From contig NZ_BJYS01000057.1 of assembly GCF_007991635.1 (NCBI RefSeq), positions 1 through 35,502 on the forward strand: a DNA stretch of 35,502 nucleotides, written 5' to 3'. The notes below the pieces were generated by a model, which ran no database searches, was not told the DNA's origin, and saw nothing but the letters and a program-made list of their open reading frames with translations. Numbering within the stretch: the first letter of the stretch is position 1; each line of letters starts with the position of its first letter. Below, one piece after another: positions 24,423 through 33,157 of this stretch. Source of the DNA: Adhaeribacter aerolatus (GTDB taxonomy: Bacteria; Bacteroidota; Bacteroidia; Cytophagales; Hymenobacteraceae). The position numbers and the translations under genes are program-made.

Positions 24423-25643
24423 TTAATGGTTATGGCCGGCCATCTGGTCAGTGCCTTTCTTTAAAACATATTCGCTGTAGAGTAAATAAGCGCCCGTTAC
24501 CACTACCGTATCGTTGGGGCTTAGTCCGCTGGCAATAGCTACCTGGTTCGCACTTTCGGGCCCCAGGGTAACCATTTTGGAGTTGAAGGTATTCTCGCCC
24601 GTTTTTACCCAAACGTGCGCCCCCCGGGAATCCCGGATAACGGCATCGAGCGGCAGGGTAAGCGCCTGATTCGTGGGAGCCGGCAGGTTAATGGTCGCCT
24701 GCGTGCCGGGAATTAATGCTCCTTTGGGATTAGGCAGTTTAGCCCGGGCGACCACTACCTGGCTGTTCTGGCGGAACTCCGGATTGATAAAACTTACTTT
24801 GGTTTTAATAGGAGCCGGCTGGCCCGGCACGGTCACTTCAATGGGGGTGCCCACCTGTATTTGCCCGGCTTCCTGCGCGTATAATTCCGCTTCTACCCAA
24901 ATGGTATTAAAGCGGCTCAGGCGGTAAAGCAAACTGCCTTCGGCCACATAAACGCCTTCGGCCGCGGCTATCTCCGTCACGATGCCGGACGTTGGTGCCA
25001 GGAAGGTAATGCGGGCATCTAACTGCCGGGTGTGGGCCACCCGGTTAACCTGGGCCGGCGATAAGCCCATGAGCAGGAGTTTCTTTTTGGCTGCCGCCAG
25101 CACAGAAGCAAACTGTTTCTCTCCCGGAAAGGCTTTCACCTGGTCCAGGGCTAATAAATATTCCTGTTCCAGGGTCAGCAACGATTCGCTGTACAAATCA
25201 TAAAGCGGCTGTCCTTTTTGGATACGCCGCCCGGTTTCTTTGACATACAACCTTTCAATACGACCGGCTGCGCGGCTGCTGATTAAATCCGCCTGGGTTT
25301 GGTCCACCGCTAAGCGCCCGGTCAGGATGGTATTACTGCCTACTTGCCCCATCTGAACCGGCCGGGTAGAAATATTGCCCAGTTGCATCTGCGTTTCGCT
25401 GAGCATGATGCTGCCGGCGTTCTTTTCCGTAGCCGGTTGTTTTTTGACCGGTACCAGGTCCATGCCACAAATCGGGCACGAGCCGGGTGCACTTTCCACG
25501 ATTTGCGGATGCATGGGGCAAGTGTAAGTGGTACCTGTTCCGGCCGTATCAACCTCATGGTGCTCGTGTTTATCTTTATTGGTACAGGCGACTATCAGAA
25601 GAGCCACGAGCCATACGCCTGCTGTTTTTAGAATCTTTTTCAT
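24423..25643 (-). CDS. cusB: CusB-like RND adaptor with N-terminal HMBD (second of two)
   Basis: Periplasmic membrane-fusion protein linking the RND pump to the outer-membrane channel, 406 residues. Lipobox IVAC (Cys20), then His-rich KDKHEHHE, then an HMBD (YTCPMHPQIVESAPGSCPIC, followed by GMDLVPV; about 40-66), then the adaptor core: ISSRAAGRIERLYVKETGRR (lipoyl/barrel-sandwich), an alpha hairpin with LEQEYLLALDQV, FLAPTSGIVTEIAAAEGVYV and the beta-barrel/MP domains. The C-terminus is AGHNH, another possible metal ligand. Its start overlaps the stop of the preceding adaptor gene by 4 bases, so the two are translationally coupled. Confidence 0.93.
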   Translation of the reverse strand: MKKILKTAGVWLVALLIVACTNKDKHEHHEVDTAGTGTTYTCPMHPQIVESAPGSCPICGMDLVPVKKQPATEKNAGSIMLSETQMQLGNISTRPVQMGQVGSNTILTGRLAVDQTQADLISSRAAGRIERLYVKETGRRIQKGQPLYDLYSESLLTLEQEYLLALDQVKAFPGEKQFASVLAAAKKKLLLMGLSPAQVNRVAHTRQLDARITFLAPTSGIVTEIAAAEGVYVAEGSLLYRLSRFNTIWVEAELYAQEAGQIQVGTPIEVTVPGQPAPIKTKVSFINPEFRQNSQVVVARAKLPNPKGALIPGTQATINLPAPTNQALTLPLDAVIRDSRGAHVWVKTGENTFNSKMVTLGPESANQVAIASGLSPNDTVVVTGAYLLYSEYVLKKGTDQMAGHNH

Positions 25644-26995
25644 CTGTTATTTTCTGCTACCCGAATAAAACTTTCGCTATCTACCAGGAACTGAGCATTG
25701 GTGGCTATCACATCCTGGGCCTTCAGTCCCGATAGTACTTCTACCATCCCATCGGCCCGTTGGCCAGCCTGCACGCTGATGGGCTTGAAGACCCCGTTCA
25801 CTTTCAGAAAAGCTACGGACTGCGTGCCAATGTCCAGCACCGCTTCTTTGGGCACCCAGAGGGCGGTACCAGTACTGTAAGTAGCTTTACCGGTGAGGAG
25901 CTGGCCAATGAGCGTGGATTTATTCTCCGCTGGTAAGGAGGCCCGCACCTGGGCAAAATTCTCTCCGGCCTCGTAAATTGGTTCCACCAATAATACCTTA
26001 GCGGGCACCGGCTCCCCTGGCAATTGGTTAAAAGTAATGGTGATAGGCGTTCCTATGGTGAGTTGCCCAGCCTGGCTGCCGGGCACGTTGAACTGGGCCC
26101 AAACCTGCGAAGCATCCACTACTTTTAGCAAAGCTTGCCCGGTAGTCACGTACATTCCTTCCCGGATGGCAAAACCACTATTTGGGGTTGGTGCCGCCGG
26201 GCTGGTTCCGCCGCCACCGCCAGCACTCCCCGCGCCACCCATACCACCCATACCATCTCCCCCGGCTGCTGGAGCAGCGGAAGCGGGTGCCGTGGGAGTA
26301 GGCGCGGCGCTTACCGCCGGGTCCAGCACATAGCCGGTGTAAGGGCTGTACACGGAAAAGGTATAGGTCTCCTGGCCGCTCCGGGCCAGTTGTTTTATTT
26401 GGCCTTCCGTAGCTCCTAATAATTGTAGTTTTTGCTTTGCGCCCTGAATCAGGGAAGTATTAGTGGGGTCATTTTGCAGCAGGTAAAGCAATTCTTTCTG
26501 GGCGGTTACCAGTTCCGGGCTGTAGATGTCGTACAGCTTTTGCCCTTTGCGTACCGGCTGATAGTTGAATTGCACATATAATTTTTCAATCCGCCCCCCG
26601 AAGCGGGCCGGAATAAGGTATTGCTGGCGGGTATCATAGGTCACCACGCCGCTCATAATAATTTCGTTCTGTACCTGCTTTTGCACCGGTTGGGTGGTCT
26701 TGATACGAGAGACCACCGTTTGGTTCGCGGGCTGCAGCAAGTAGTTTAAATCCGAACTCACGGGGGCAGCGGGCGCATTAGCGGTTCGCTTGGCTACCAG
26801 GTCCATGCCGCAGATGGGGCAGGAACCCGGCTCGTCCCGGACAATTTGCGGGTGCATGGGGCAGGTGTATGCTACCTCGGGAGCCGTCGCTCCCTGCTCC
26901 CCTCCCTGGCCGGGCTTATCATTACAGGCCGTAAAAGTGAACGGCAGCAGTAAAATCAATAGCCCGATTAACTTATTTTTCCAGTTCTTTCTCAT
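25640..26995 (-). CDS. cusB: CusB-like RND adaptor with N-terminal HMBD (first of two)
   Basis: A second periplasmic adaptor, 451 residues. Lipobox FTAC (Cys24), HMBD (YTCPMHPQIVRDEPGSCPIC, followed by GMDLVAK; about 43-69), then the adaptor core (LIPARFGGRIEKLYVQFNYQ, an alpha hairpin with LVTAQKELLYLLQND, and FSVYSPYTGYVLD). Inside the barrel-sandwich region, before GFAIREGMYVTTGQALLKV, it has a low-complexity insertion of about 45 residues of Ala, Pro and Gly with Met (GGDGMGGMGGAGSAGGGGG), absent from its neighbour. Its start overlaps the TolC-like gene by 23 bases and its stop overlaps the next adaptor start by 4 bases. Two different adaptors may form mixed trimers or serve the two RND pumps. 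Confidence 0.93.
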   Translation of the reverse strand: MRKNWKNKLIGLLILLLPFTFTACNDKPGQGGEQGATAPEVAYTCPMHPQIVRDEPGSCPICGMDLVAKRTANAPAAPVSSDLNYLLQPANQTVVSRIKTTQPVQKQVQNEIIMSGVVTYDTRQQYLIPARFGGRIEKLYVQFNYQPVRKGQKLYDIYSPELVTAQKELLYLLQNDPTNTSLIQGAKQKLQLLGATEGQIKQLARSGQETYTFSVYSPYTGYVLDPAVSAAPTPTAPASAAPAAGGDGMGGMGGAGSAGGGGGTSPAAPTPNSGFAIREGMYVTTGQALLKVVDASQVWAQFNVPGSQAGQLTIGTPITITFNQLPGEPVPAKVLLVEPIYEAGENFAQVRASLPAENKSTLIGQLLTGKATYSTGTALWVPKEAVLDIGTQSVAFLKVNGVFKPISVQAGQRADGMVEVLSGLKAQDVIATNAQFLVDSESFIRVAENNR

Positions 26996-28220
26996 AATTT
27001 ACCCCTATCAGGTACAGTTGCTCTAAGTTGTTGAGGTATTCCATTTGGGCCATGTTCAGCGCTTCCCAGGCATCAATCACCAGGGGTAATTGGCCGGTAT
27101 TTTGTTCGTAGCTGAGCAGAGTGGTTTCGTAGTTGCGCCGCAGGGCCGGAATGATTTTGGCTTCGTAATTCTGTACCTGGGTCCGCTTGGTTTGCAATTC
27201 CAGCGCCATGCTTTTTACCATGCTTTGGGCTTCGTTCAGGATATTTTCCCGGCCTTTTTGCATACCCGCAATTTCCAGCTTCATGGCTTTGATGTTAGAC
27301 TTGTACATTTTCGAAGACCAAGGGGCAATAGGAATAGAAACCATGCCCATGGCGGTAAACGTCTGGGCCATCATCTTATCGCGAGGCATCATGTTTTCCA
27401 GGCGGATGCTAAAATCCGGTAGCCGTTGCAGACTTTCCAGGCGCAGGTTGAGCCGCATCGATTCAATGGTCTGGTCTATTTGCCGCACATCGCTGCGAGT
27501 GGTACGCAGTTCCGCCGTGTCGGCTAAGGCAATCGGTTCCGGTACCCGAACCAGGGTGTCCACAGCAAAACGGTTCTCCTGGGGCAGGTTCATCAGCATA
27601 TTAAGCTGAATGTTTTTCATGCCAATTTCACTGTCATTCATGAGCAGCATATTTTCGACTTCGGCCAATCGGCCTTCCGCTTTGTAGATGCTCCCCAACG
27701 AGCTTTGGTTATAAGGGTAGCGGACCCGGGACAGCTTCAGCATAAACTGCATGATGCGCTGACTTTCCAGCAGCACCGATTTTTTCTTTTCCAGCACCAC
27801 CCATTGCAAATAGGCGGTTTTGGCCTGGGCCCGCAATTGGTTGTAAGTAACATCCCGCCCGGCTTCTTCAATGGCCGCTTTAGAACGCTGGTAATTTTGC
27901 CGGGCCTTGAGTTTCGCCGGGTTGGTAATTTCCTGCTCTACGGACGTCATCACCATGCCTCTGTCCTGTCCCTCCATAATCATTTGGCCCGGATAAGGGA
28001 CCATGAATACCCCCGCTCCGACCATGGGCGCCATCTGGCTGATGGCTCCCTCGGCCATGGCGTTCTGGGCCTGGCCCCTTAACCGGAATTCCTGCAGCAT
28101 CGGGTTATTCTGGGATATTTTGCTAAGTACCGAGTCCAGCGGGAGCACCGGTACCTGCGCCTTGGCGGTTGTTCCCAGCAACAGCAGCCAAGCCATTATA
28201 TATAATCTAGTGGTTAACAT
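26973..28220 (-). CDS. cusC: TolC/CusC-like outer-membrane efflux protein
   Basis: Outer-membrane channel component of the tripartite efflux system, 415 residues. It has a signal peptide (ending TTAKAQ), then the two-fold TolC layout of long amphipathic helices: LDSVLSKISQNNPMLQEFRL near the N-terminus, ITNPAKLKARQNYQRSKAAI, TAYLQWVVLEKKKSVLLESQ, and in the second half KGRENILNEAQSMVKSMALE and NYEAKIIPALRRNYETTLLS. Met-rich patches (MIMEGQDRGMVMTSVEQ, NMMPRDKMMAQTFTAMGMVS) fit a copper channel. The listed start overlaps the cusA C-half by 14 bases; an internal ATG at 28196 would avoid the overlap and still leave a signal peptide. It lies between the RND and adaptor genes. Confidence 0.9.
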   Translation of the reverse strand: MLTTRLYIMAWLLLLGTTAKAQVPVLPLDSVLSKISQNNPMLQEFRLRGQAQNAMAEGAISQMAPMVGAGVFMVPYPGQMIMEGQDRGMVMTSVEQEITNPAKLKARQNYQRSKAAIEEAGRDVTYNQLRAQAKTAYLQWVVLEKKKSVLLESQRIMQFMLKLSRVRYPYNQSSLGSIYKAEGRLAEVENMLLMNDSEIGMKNIQLNMLMNLPQENRFAVDTLVRVPEPIALADTAELRTTRSDVRQIDQTIESMRLNLRLESLQRLPDFSIRLENMMPRDKMMAQTFTAMGMVSIPIAPWSSKMYKSNIKAMKLEIAGMQKGRENILNEAQSMVKSMALELQTKRTQVQNYEAKIIPALRRNYETTLLSYEQNTGQLPLVIDAWEALNMAQMEYLNNLEQLYLIGVNYEKELEK

Positions 28221-30105
28221 CGTAAATCTCCATTTTACCGTGTTTCTTTAATTCGTATTCTTTTGTCATTTCAAACACCACCGGAGTCACCAGCAGAATA
28301 TGAATGGAGGAGGTAAACACCCCGCCTATCAGGGGCAGCACAATGGGCAGCATCACATCCGTGCCCACTCCGGTGGCCCACAGCACCGGAATTAAACCAA
28401 ACAGCGAAACCGAAACCGTCATGATTTTGGGGCGCAGGCGCTTAACGGCCCCCATGAAAACATAATCCCGGATGTCCTGCTTGGTAATGGTCTCGCTCGA
28501 ATTACCCTTTTCCGCTACCAGCTGGTTCATGGCTTCGTTCAGGTATACCACCATCACCATAGCCGTTTCTACCGCCAGTCCAAACAAGGCAATAAAGCCC
28601 ACCGCCACCGCTACCGACAGGTTAATGCCGTAGAAATACACAATAAACACCCCGCCGATTAAGGCAAAAGGAATGGTTATTATATTCAGCAGGGCCTCCT
28701 TAAAAGAATTAAAGGAGAAGTACAGAATCAGGAAAATGATGATCAGGACCAAAGGGATAATAAATTTGAGCGTTTGATTGGCTCGTATCTGGTTCTCCCA
28801 CTGCCCGCTCCATTCCAGCCGGTAACCATTGGGCAAATTGGTTAACTCGCCGTTTAACTTTTGAATGGCTTCCTGGACGGTGCTGCCTAAATCCCGGTCA
28901 CGCACATTAAACAAAACAGCACCCCGCAGCTGGGCATTCTCCGAAGCAATCATGGGCGGGCCATCCACAAACCGCACATCGGCTACCGCCGAAAGCGGAA
29001 CAGTGCCCGCCGAACCGGTCTGCAGGGGAATGCGCCGGATGCGGTCCAGGCTGTTGCGGTACTCCTGGGCCAGGCGCAGGTTAATGGAAAAGCGTTGCCG
29101 CCCTTCCACCGTATTCCCTATCGGGAGCCCGCCCAAGGCCGATTCCACAACGGCATTCACATCATTTACCGAAAGCCCGTAGCGGCCGAGCTCATCACGC
29201 CGGGGTTGGATTTCCAGGTATTTGCCCCCCGTAACCGGTTCAATGTATAAATCTTTGATGCCCGGAATATTCTGTAAGTTATTGCGCACCTGCTCCGAAA
29301 CCAGGGCAATAGAATCCAGGTTTTGGCCATAAACCTTTACCCCCACGTCCGTGCGGATACCGGTGGCCAGCATGTTGATGCGGTTAATAATGGGCTGGGT
29401 CCAGCCGTTAATTACCCCCGGAATCTGGAGTTTTTGGTCCAGTTCCGCGATAATTTTGGCTTTGGTCATGCCCTCGCGCCACTGGGCTTCCGGTTTCAGC
29501 AAAATAATGGTTTCAATCATGCTGATGGGCGAATTATCAGTAGCCGTACTGGCCCGCCCGGCTTTGCCCAACACCTGGTCTACTTCGGGCATGGATTTAA
29601 TAATCTTGTCCTGCACCTGCAAAATGCGCTTGGCCTCCGCATTGGAAATGTCCGGCAGCGTGACGGGCATAAACAAAATAGAGCTTTCATCCAACGGCGG
29701 CATAAATTCCGACCCTAAGCGGAACAGCATGGGGATGGCGATGAGTAAAGCCAGGATATTGATGCCAATAGTAGTCTTCCGCCAAGCCAGGCACCAGCGT
29801 AAAATAGGACCATAGACCCGCTCCAACCCCCGGTTAATAGGATTACTGCTCTCGGGCTTAAAATTACCTTTCAGTAAAAGAGATAGCAGCACTGGAGTTA
29901 CTGTAATGGCCACGAAAGCATCGACAATCAGAATAAAGGTTTTGGTCCAGGCCAACGGGCTGAATAATCTTCCTTCCTGGCCGGTGAGTAGAAAAACCGG
30001 CAGGAAAGAGGTAATAATAATAATGGTACTCCAAAACACGCTGGGACCAACCTGCTTCGTAGCTTTTTCAATTATTTTAATTCTTTTGGATTTAGATAAT
30101 TTCAT
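28207..30105 (-). CDS. cusA: CusA/CzcA-type RND pump, C-terminal half (copy 2)
   Basis: Second part of the main heavy-metal RND pump, 632 residues, beginning MKLSKSKRIKIIEKATKQVG in the loop after TM4. It then has LLTGQEGRLFSPLAWTKT (TM5-TM6 area), the second porter region (GSEFMPPLDESSILFMPVTL, TATDNSPISMIETIILLKP, INMLATGIRTDVGVKVYGQ, VEGRQRFSINLRLAQEYRNS) and six terminal membrane segments (LSVAVAVGFIALFGLAVETA). SMIET and INMLATG keep the Met residues expected in CusA. It starts 30 bp after the N-half stop in the same frame, but two in-frame TAA codons (30136-30138 and 30109-30111) intervene. Together the halves give about 1058 residues, a normal CusA. Confidence 0.92.
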   Translation of the reverse strand: MKLSKSKRIKIIEKATKQVGPSVFWSTIIIITSFLPVFLLTGQEGRLFSPLAWTKTFILIVDAFVAITVTPVLLSLLLKGNFKPESSNPINRGLERVYGPILRWCLAWRKTTIGINILALLIAIPMLFRLGSEFMPPLDESSILFMPVTLPDISNAEAKRILQVQDKIIKSMPEVDQVLGKAGRASTATDNSPISMIETIILLKPEAQWREGMTKAKIIAELDQKLQIPGVINGWTQPIINRINMLATGIRTDVGVKVYGQNLDSIALVSEQVRNNLQNIPGIKDLYIEPVTGGKYLEIQPRRDELGRYGLSVNDVNAVVESALGGLPIGNTVEGRQRFSINLRLAQEYRNSLDRIRRIPLQTGSAGTVPLSAVADVRFVDGPPMIASENAQLRGAVLFNVRDRDLGSTVQEAIQKLNGELTNLPNGYRLEWSGQWENQIRANQTLKFIIPLVLIIIFLILYFSFNSFKEALLNIITIPFALIGGVFIVYFYGINLSVAVAVGFIALFGLAVETAMVMVVYLNEAMNQLVAEKGNSSETITKQDIRDYVFMGAVKRLRPKIMTVSVSLFGLIPVLWATGVGTDVMLPIVLPLIGGVFTSSIHILLVTPVVFEMTKEYELKKHGKMEIYDVNH

Positions 30106-30135
30106 GGTTTAAGGTTGAATGAGCCACGCCATTTC

Positions 30136-31416
30136 TTATAAAAATGATTTCTCGTCATGCTGCGCATCGGCTAAGTGCCGGTAAGCATTCTCCACCATCA
30201 CAATGGCATCATCCACAATCACCCCAATAGACAGCGCTATTCCGGTCAGCGACATAATGTTGGAGGAAATGCCGAAGGTATTTAACAAGATGAAGCCAAT
30301 AGCCACGGAAAGCGGGAGCTGAATAATGATGATTAAAGCGCTCCGCCAGTGAAAAAGAAAGATGAATACGATTAAGGAGGCTACTACCATCTCTTCAATG
30401 AGCGTAGTTTTTACCGAATTAACCGAATCATTTATCAGACCACTGCGGTCGTAAACAATATTAAATTTTACCCCTTTGGGTAAACCAGCCGAAACTTCCT
30501 GCATTTTGGCTTTCACCTTTTCGATTACTTCGGCCGCATTTTCACCGTAGCGCATCACCACAATGCCGCCCACGGCTTCGCCTTCCCCGTTTAAATCAAA
30601 AATGCCTAATCGGCTTTCCCCGGTCATTTGCACGGTGGCAATATCCCCTATCCGGACCGGAATGGTATTCTGGGTGGTGATGGGAATATTCTCTATTTCT
30701 TCGGTGGATTTGAGGTAGCCAGTCGTTTTAATAATGTACCCGATATCACTCATCTCAAATTTGCGGCCCCCGCTCTCGTTATTGTTGGCCCGCACGGCGG
30801 TCATTACCTGGGGTACCGACAGGTTAAAATAGGTTAGTTTATTAGGGTCCAGGGTAACCTGATACTGTTTCTGAAAGCCGCCGAAAGAAGCAATTTCACT
30901 CACGCCGGCTACATTCTGGAGTGAGAATTTTACGTACCAATCCTGGATAGCCCGCTGCTCACCCAAATCCATGCCGGGTGCATCGAGGGTGTACCACAAG
31001 ATATGCCCCACACCAGTGCCATCCGGGCCTAAAGTGGGGACCGCTCCTTCGGGCAGTAAGCGGTTGGCGTAATTTAGGCGTTCCAGTACCCGTTCCCGCG
31101 CCCAGTAAATGTCAGTTTGGTCTTCAAAAATGACGTAAATAAAACTCATGCCGAACATGGACACGCCCCGCACATACTTCACCTGGGGCATTCCCTGCAG
31201 GTTCGTCACCAGCGGGTAGGTCACCTGATCTTCGATAATTTGCGGGCTACGGCCCATCCACTCGGTAAAAACAATTACCTGGTTTTCCGATAAATCCGGT
31301 ATGGCATCTACTTTATTGGTGCTTACCGAGTAGATACCCCAACCAAACAGACCGGCGGCGATGAGCAGCACAATCATGCGGTTGCGCAGAGAAAATGAAA
31401 TTAGTTTACCTATCAT
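30136..31416 (-). CDS. cusA: CusA/CzcA-type RND pump, N-terminal half (copy 2)
   Basis: First part of the main RND pump, 426 residues: TM1 (RNRMIVLLIAAGLFGWGIYS), NKVDAIPDLSENQVIVFTEW, GRSPQIIEDQVTYPLVTNLQ, the ASFGGFQKQYQVTLDPNKLT block and TM2-TM4, ending with IALSIGVIVDDAIVMVENAY and then RHLADAQHDEKSFL. The proton-relay motif is VDDA, while copy 1 has VDAG, so the two pumps differ in their TM4. The break is after VENA plus 15 residues, in the TM4-TM5 loop. Two pieces meeting in a cytoplasmic loop could assemble without loss of fold. It follows the HMBD lipoprotein gene by 55 bp. Confidence 0.92.
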   Translation of the reverse strand: MIGKLISFSLRNRMIVLLIAAGLFGWGIYSVSTNKVDAIPDLSENQVIVFTEWMGRSPQIIEDQVTYPLVTNLQGMPQVKYVRGVSMFGMSFIYVIFEDQTDIYWARERVLERLNYANRLLPEGAVPTLGPDGTGVGHILWYTLDAPGMDLGEQRAIQDWYVKFSLQNVAGVSEIASFGGFQKQYQVTLDPNKLTYFNLSVPQVMTAVRANNNESGGRKFEMSDIGYIIKTTGYLKSTEEIENIPITTQNTIPVRIGDIATVQMTGESRLGIFDLNGEGEAVGGIVVMRYGENAAEVIEKVKAKMQEVSAGLPKGVKFNIVYDRSGLINDSVNSVKTTLIEEMVVASLIVFIFLFHWRSALIIIIQLPLSVAIGFILLNTFGISSNIMSLTGIALSIGVIVDDAIVMVENAYRHLADAQHDEKSFL

Positions 31417-31471
31417 GGTCTATAGGAGATTGCCCTCCCGGCCTTGGAGACCAGGAGGAATAATTAAATAA

Positions 31472-31747
31472 TTAATGTTGTTCGCCTGCTTCGTGCTGAT
31501 GGGCGGCAGCGGAATCCGTCTGGATACTGGCAGTAACTTCTTCCAGGTTCATGCCGCATTTCGGGCACTTGCCCGGTTCGGTGCTGGTAACTTCCGGGTG
31601 CATGGGGCAGGTGTAGGTAATGCCGGCCACCTCTTGTTTGGTTTCGGTTTGCTCCGTGGCATTTTGATCTGTTCCGCCGCTATTACAGGCCGTAAAAAAA
31701 GTTAAACCAAAAAGGGACAAGCCAATATTTAAGATAAGCGCTTTCAT
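31472..31747 (-). CDS. HMBD lipoprotein heading the cus array
   Basis: A 91-residue lipoprotein (lipobox FTAC, Cys21) with one complete HMBD (YTCPMHPEVTSTEPGKCPKC followed by GMNLEEV, about 45-71) and a His-rich tail (AAAHQHEAGEQH). This is the smallest form of the domain that also opens both CusB-like adaptors. It probably binds Cu/Ag in the periplasm and may pass it to the efflux complex. It is the first gene of the twelve-gene minus-strand array. No member of the 21-bp repeat set was found in the 344 bases upstream of it. Confidence 0.88.
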   Translation of the reverse strand: MKALILNIGLSLFGLTFFTACNSGGTDQNATEQTETKQEVAGITYTCPMHPEVTSTEPGKCPKCGMNLEEVTASIQTDSAAAHQHEAGEQH

Positions 31748-32091
31748 ATTGATGAATAATTTTAAAAATGGTTAAATAGCTATGCTCTCCTGCTAGGTCC
31801 AGCAAGGCCATTGAAAAGACTATAATACAGGCCGCCTGATGCGTCTGAACTAATATTTAAACGATTTAAAATGAAGGGGAAGATTTCGTAAAATCCGGAT
31901 TCAAAGTGGCCTGCTTAGCCGTAGGCTAAGGAAACAAAGTACAGGAAAGGTTACACTTGCTGCTTAAGCGATAAGCTACAAGGGCTAACGAAGCCAACCG
32001 ATACGGGCAAATTTATTTGAATTGGATTTACGTTTTAGAAGGCTACCCCAGGGGAACAGGTTGGCAGTCTCTTCTAAAAAAGAGGGGAAAA
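31748..32091. other. Intergenic region upstream of the cus array
   Basis: 344 bases with no ORF of note. It should contain the promoter of the cus array. CAAATTTA at 32008-32015 is the complement of a perfect -7 box (TAAATTTG) facing the array, but it is 260 bases from the first start codon and no half-site pair lies at the expected distance. Confidence 0.3.
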
Positions 32092-32487
32092 CTAAATAAT
32101 AAAGGTTTGATGTAAAATGCCGATAGACCTGCCGGACATTGGCGGTGGCAAAGTGAAATGCGGAAGTGTTTCCAGGATGGCTGGCCGGATGCTTGCGGTA
32201 AAGCTGGGATAAGTCACCGGTTCTTTGGCGAACTTGGCTGCCTGTTGGGTAGCGGAATTAAAGTTGATTGGTGAAGCTACGCCCCGCTGCATGACACAAG
32301 TCATATCCTGGCAGGATTTCCGGGGGCTTTTAGCCGCTTTGCCGCAGCAACAGCTTGGGTCGGCAAACAGGCTAATGGAACCGCCCTCTTCTCCAGAGCA
32401 ATGCGCTATAGTCACACGAAAGCCCATAGAAGCCAATAGAATGGCTACCACTAAGCTCAGGTGAATAAATTTTTGCACTGCCTTCAT
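32092..32487 (-). CDS. HYC_CC_PP family small secreted Cys-rich protein
   Basis: A 131-residue exported protein with a hydrophobic leader (about 8-22). The family name describes three patches: HYC, CC and PP. Here they read AHCSGE (Cys30; the Tyr is lost), CCCGKAAKS (Cys46-48, with Cys59 and Cys64 following in SCQDMTC) and LPPPMSG near residue 115. I recognise it as HYC_CC_PP by this layout and by its position near efflux genes. The Cys patches probably bind Cu(I) in the periplasm. It has the clearest copy of the shared copper operator-promoter (32565-32620), so it is predicted to be copper-induced. Confidence 0.85.
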   Translation of the reverse strand: MKAVQKFIHLSLVVAILLASMGFRVTIAHCSGEEGGSISLFADPSCCCGKAAKSPRKSCQDMTCVMQRGVASPINFNSATQQAAKFAKEPVTYPSFTASIRPAILETLPHFTLPPPMSGRSIGILHQTFII

Positions 32488-32564
32488 CTGGCGAGATTTA
32501 GAATTAACTAGCTGTTAAAAAACTATTAGCTATAACGGAAGTTGTCGAACTTTAATTCAACTTA

Positions 32565-32620
32565 CAAAACTAAGGATGTTTTTAGAGTTTGGTGTTATAC
32601 AATTTTGGTTAAATGTTATA
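32565..32620 (-). promoter_or_regulatory. HYC_CC_PP promoter: 21-bp direct repeat plus -7 box
   Basis: On the minus strand two perfect TATAAC half-sites (32620-32615 and 32599-32594) start 21 bp apart. After 21 bp comes TAGTTTTG (32572-32565), an exact TAnnTTTG -7 box. No -33 consensus is present. The predicted leader to ATG 32487 is about 70 bases. This is the best-conserved member of the three 56-bp sites. Confidence 0.75.
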
Positions 32621-32755
32621 TAAATTGGTCAAAAATGAAACCATTATTTTAACTGGATCCTACAAATAAACGGGTTGGCTCATAAGTCCAGTTATGTTTA
32701 ATCGAGCTCTGCATACCCTGAAAGGCTTTATCTAAAATATTTTAGTACCAGGTAT

Positions 32756-33157
32756 TTAGCTCAATAACCATGTCTCTGCTTCCGGTCTGTTATCGAACTC
32801 CCGGCAAGCGAAAGGACACTTACCCGCATAAATTACTTGCTGCAGGATGGTAGACAAACCATACGTATACCCGTCTAAAGCATTTACTTGGGCTATCTTC
32901 TTTAATTTACTTGCCAAAGGAATAAAGATAGCTGTCCATTCTTGAACGGTCCAAGACTGGTCTGTTTGTCGAACCTGGCCAGACAGCGCTTGGTCATCCA
33001 GCCAGCGCCTTATCTTATATTTTTGTATGATGTTGGCATAAGTGTTCAGACAATCCCGGTAATCCGGACTGGAGCAAGGCCCCTTCCAACTAGTTTCTAG
33101 GAGCTGGTCCTGGAGCAAGTAATGGATTTCCAAATAAGTCGTTCGAAAAAGAACCAT
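32756..33157 (-). CDS. STAS/SpoIIAA-like hypothetical protein
   Basis: A 133-residue soluble protein. I place it in a loose Bacteroidota family of STAS/SEC14-like small proteins from the central SWKGPCSSPDYRDCL stretch, the following KIRRWLDDQA, WTVQEW, and a C-terminal EAETWLLS. The related protein at 34761-35195 has the matching TTWLQHPPSREAF and EAQDWLLNY. Such proteins are thought to be signalling or stress proteins, without known mechanism. It stands alone between the HYC_CC_PP promoter region and a long non-coding gap. Confidence 0.6.
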   Translation of the reverse strand: MVLFRTTYLEIHYLLQDQLLETSWKGPCSSPDYRDCLNTYANIIQKYKIRRWLDDQALSGQVRQTDQSWTVQEWTAIFIPLASKLKKIAQVNALDGYTYGLSTILQQVIYAGKCPFACREFDNRPEAETWLLS

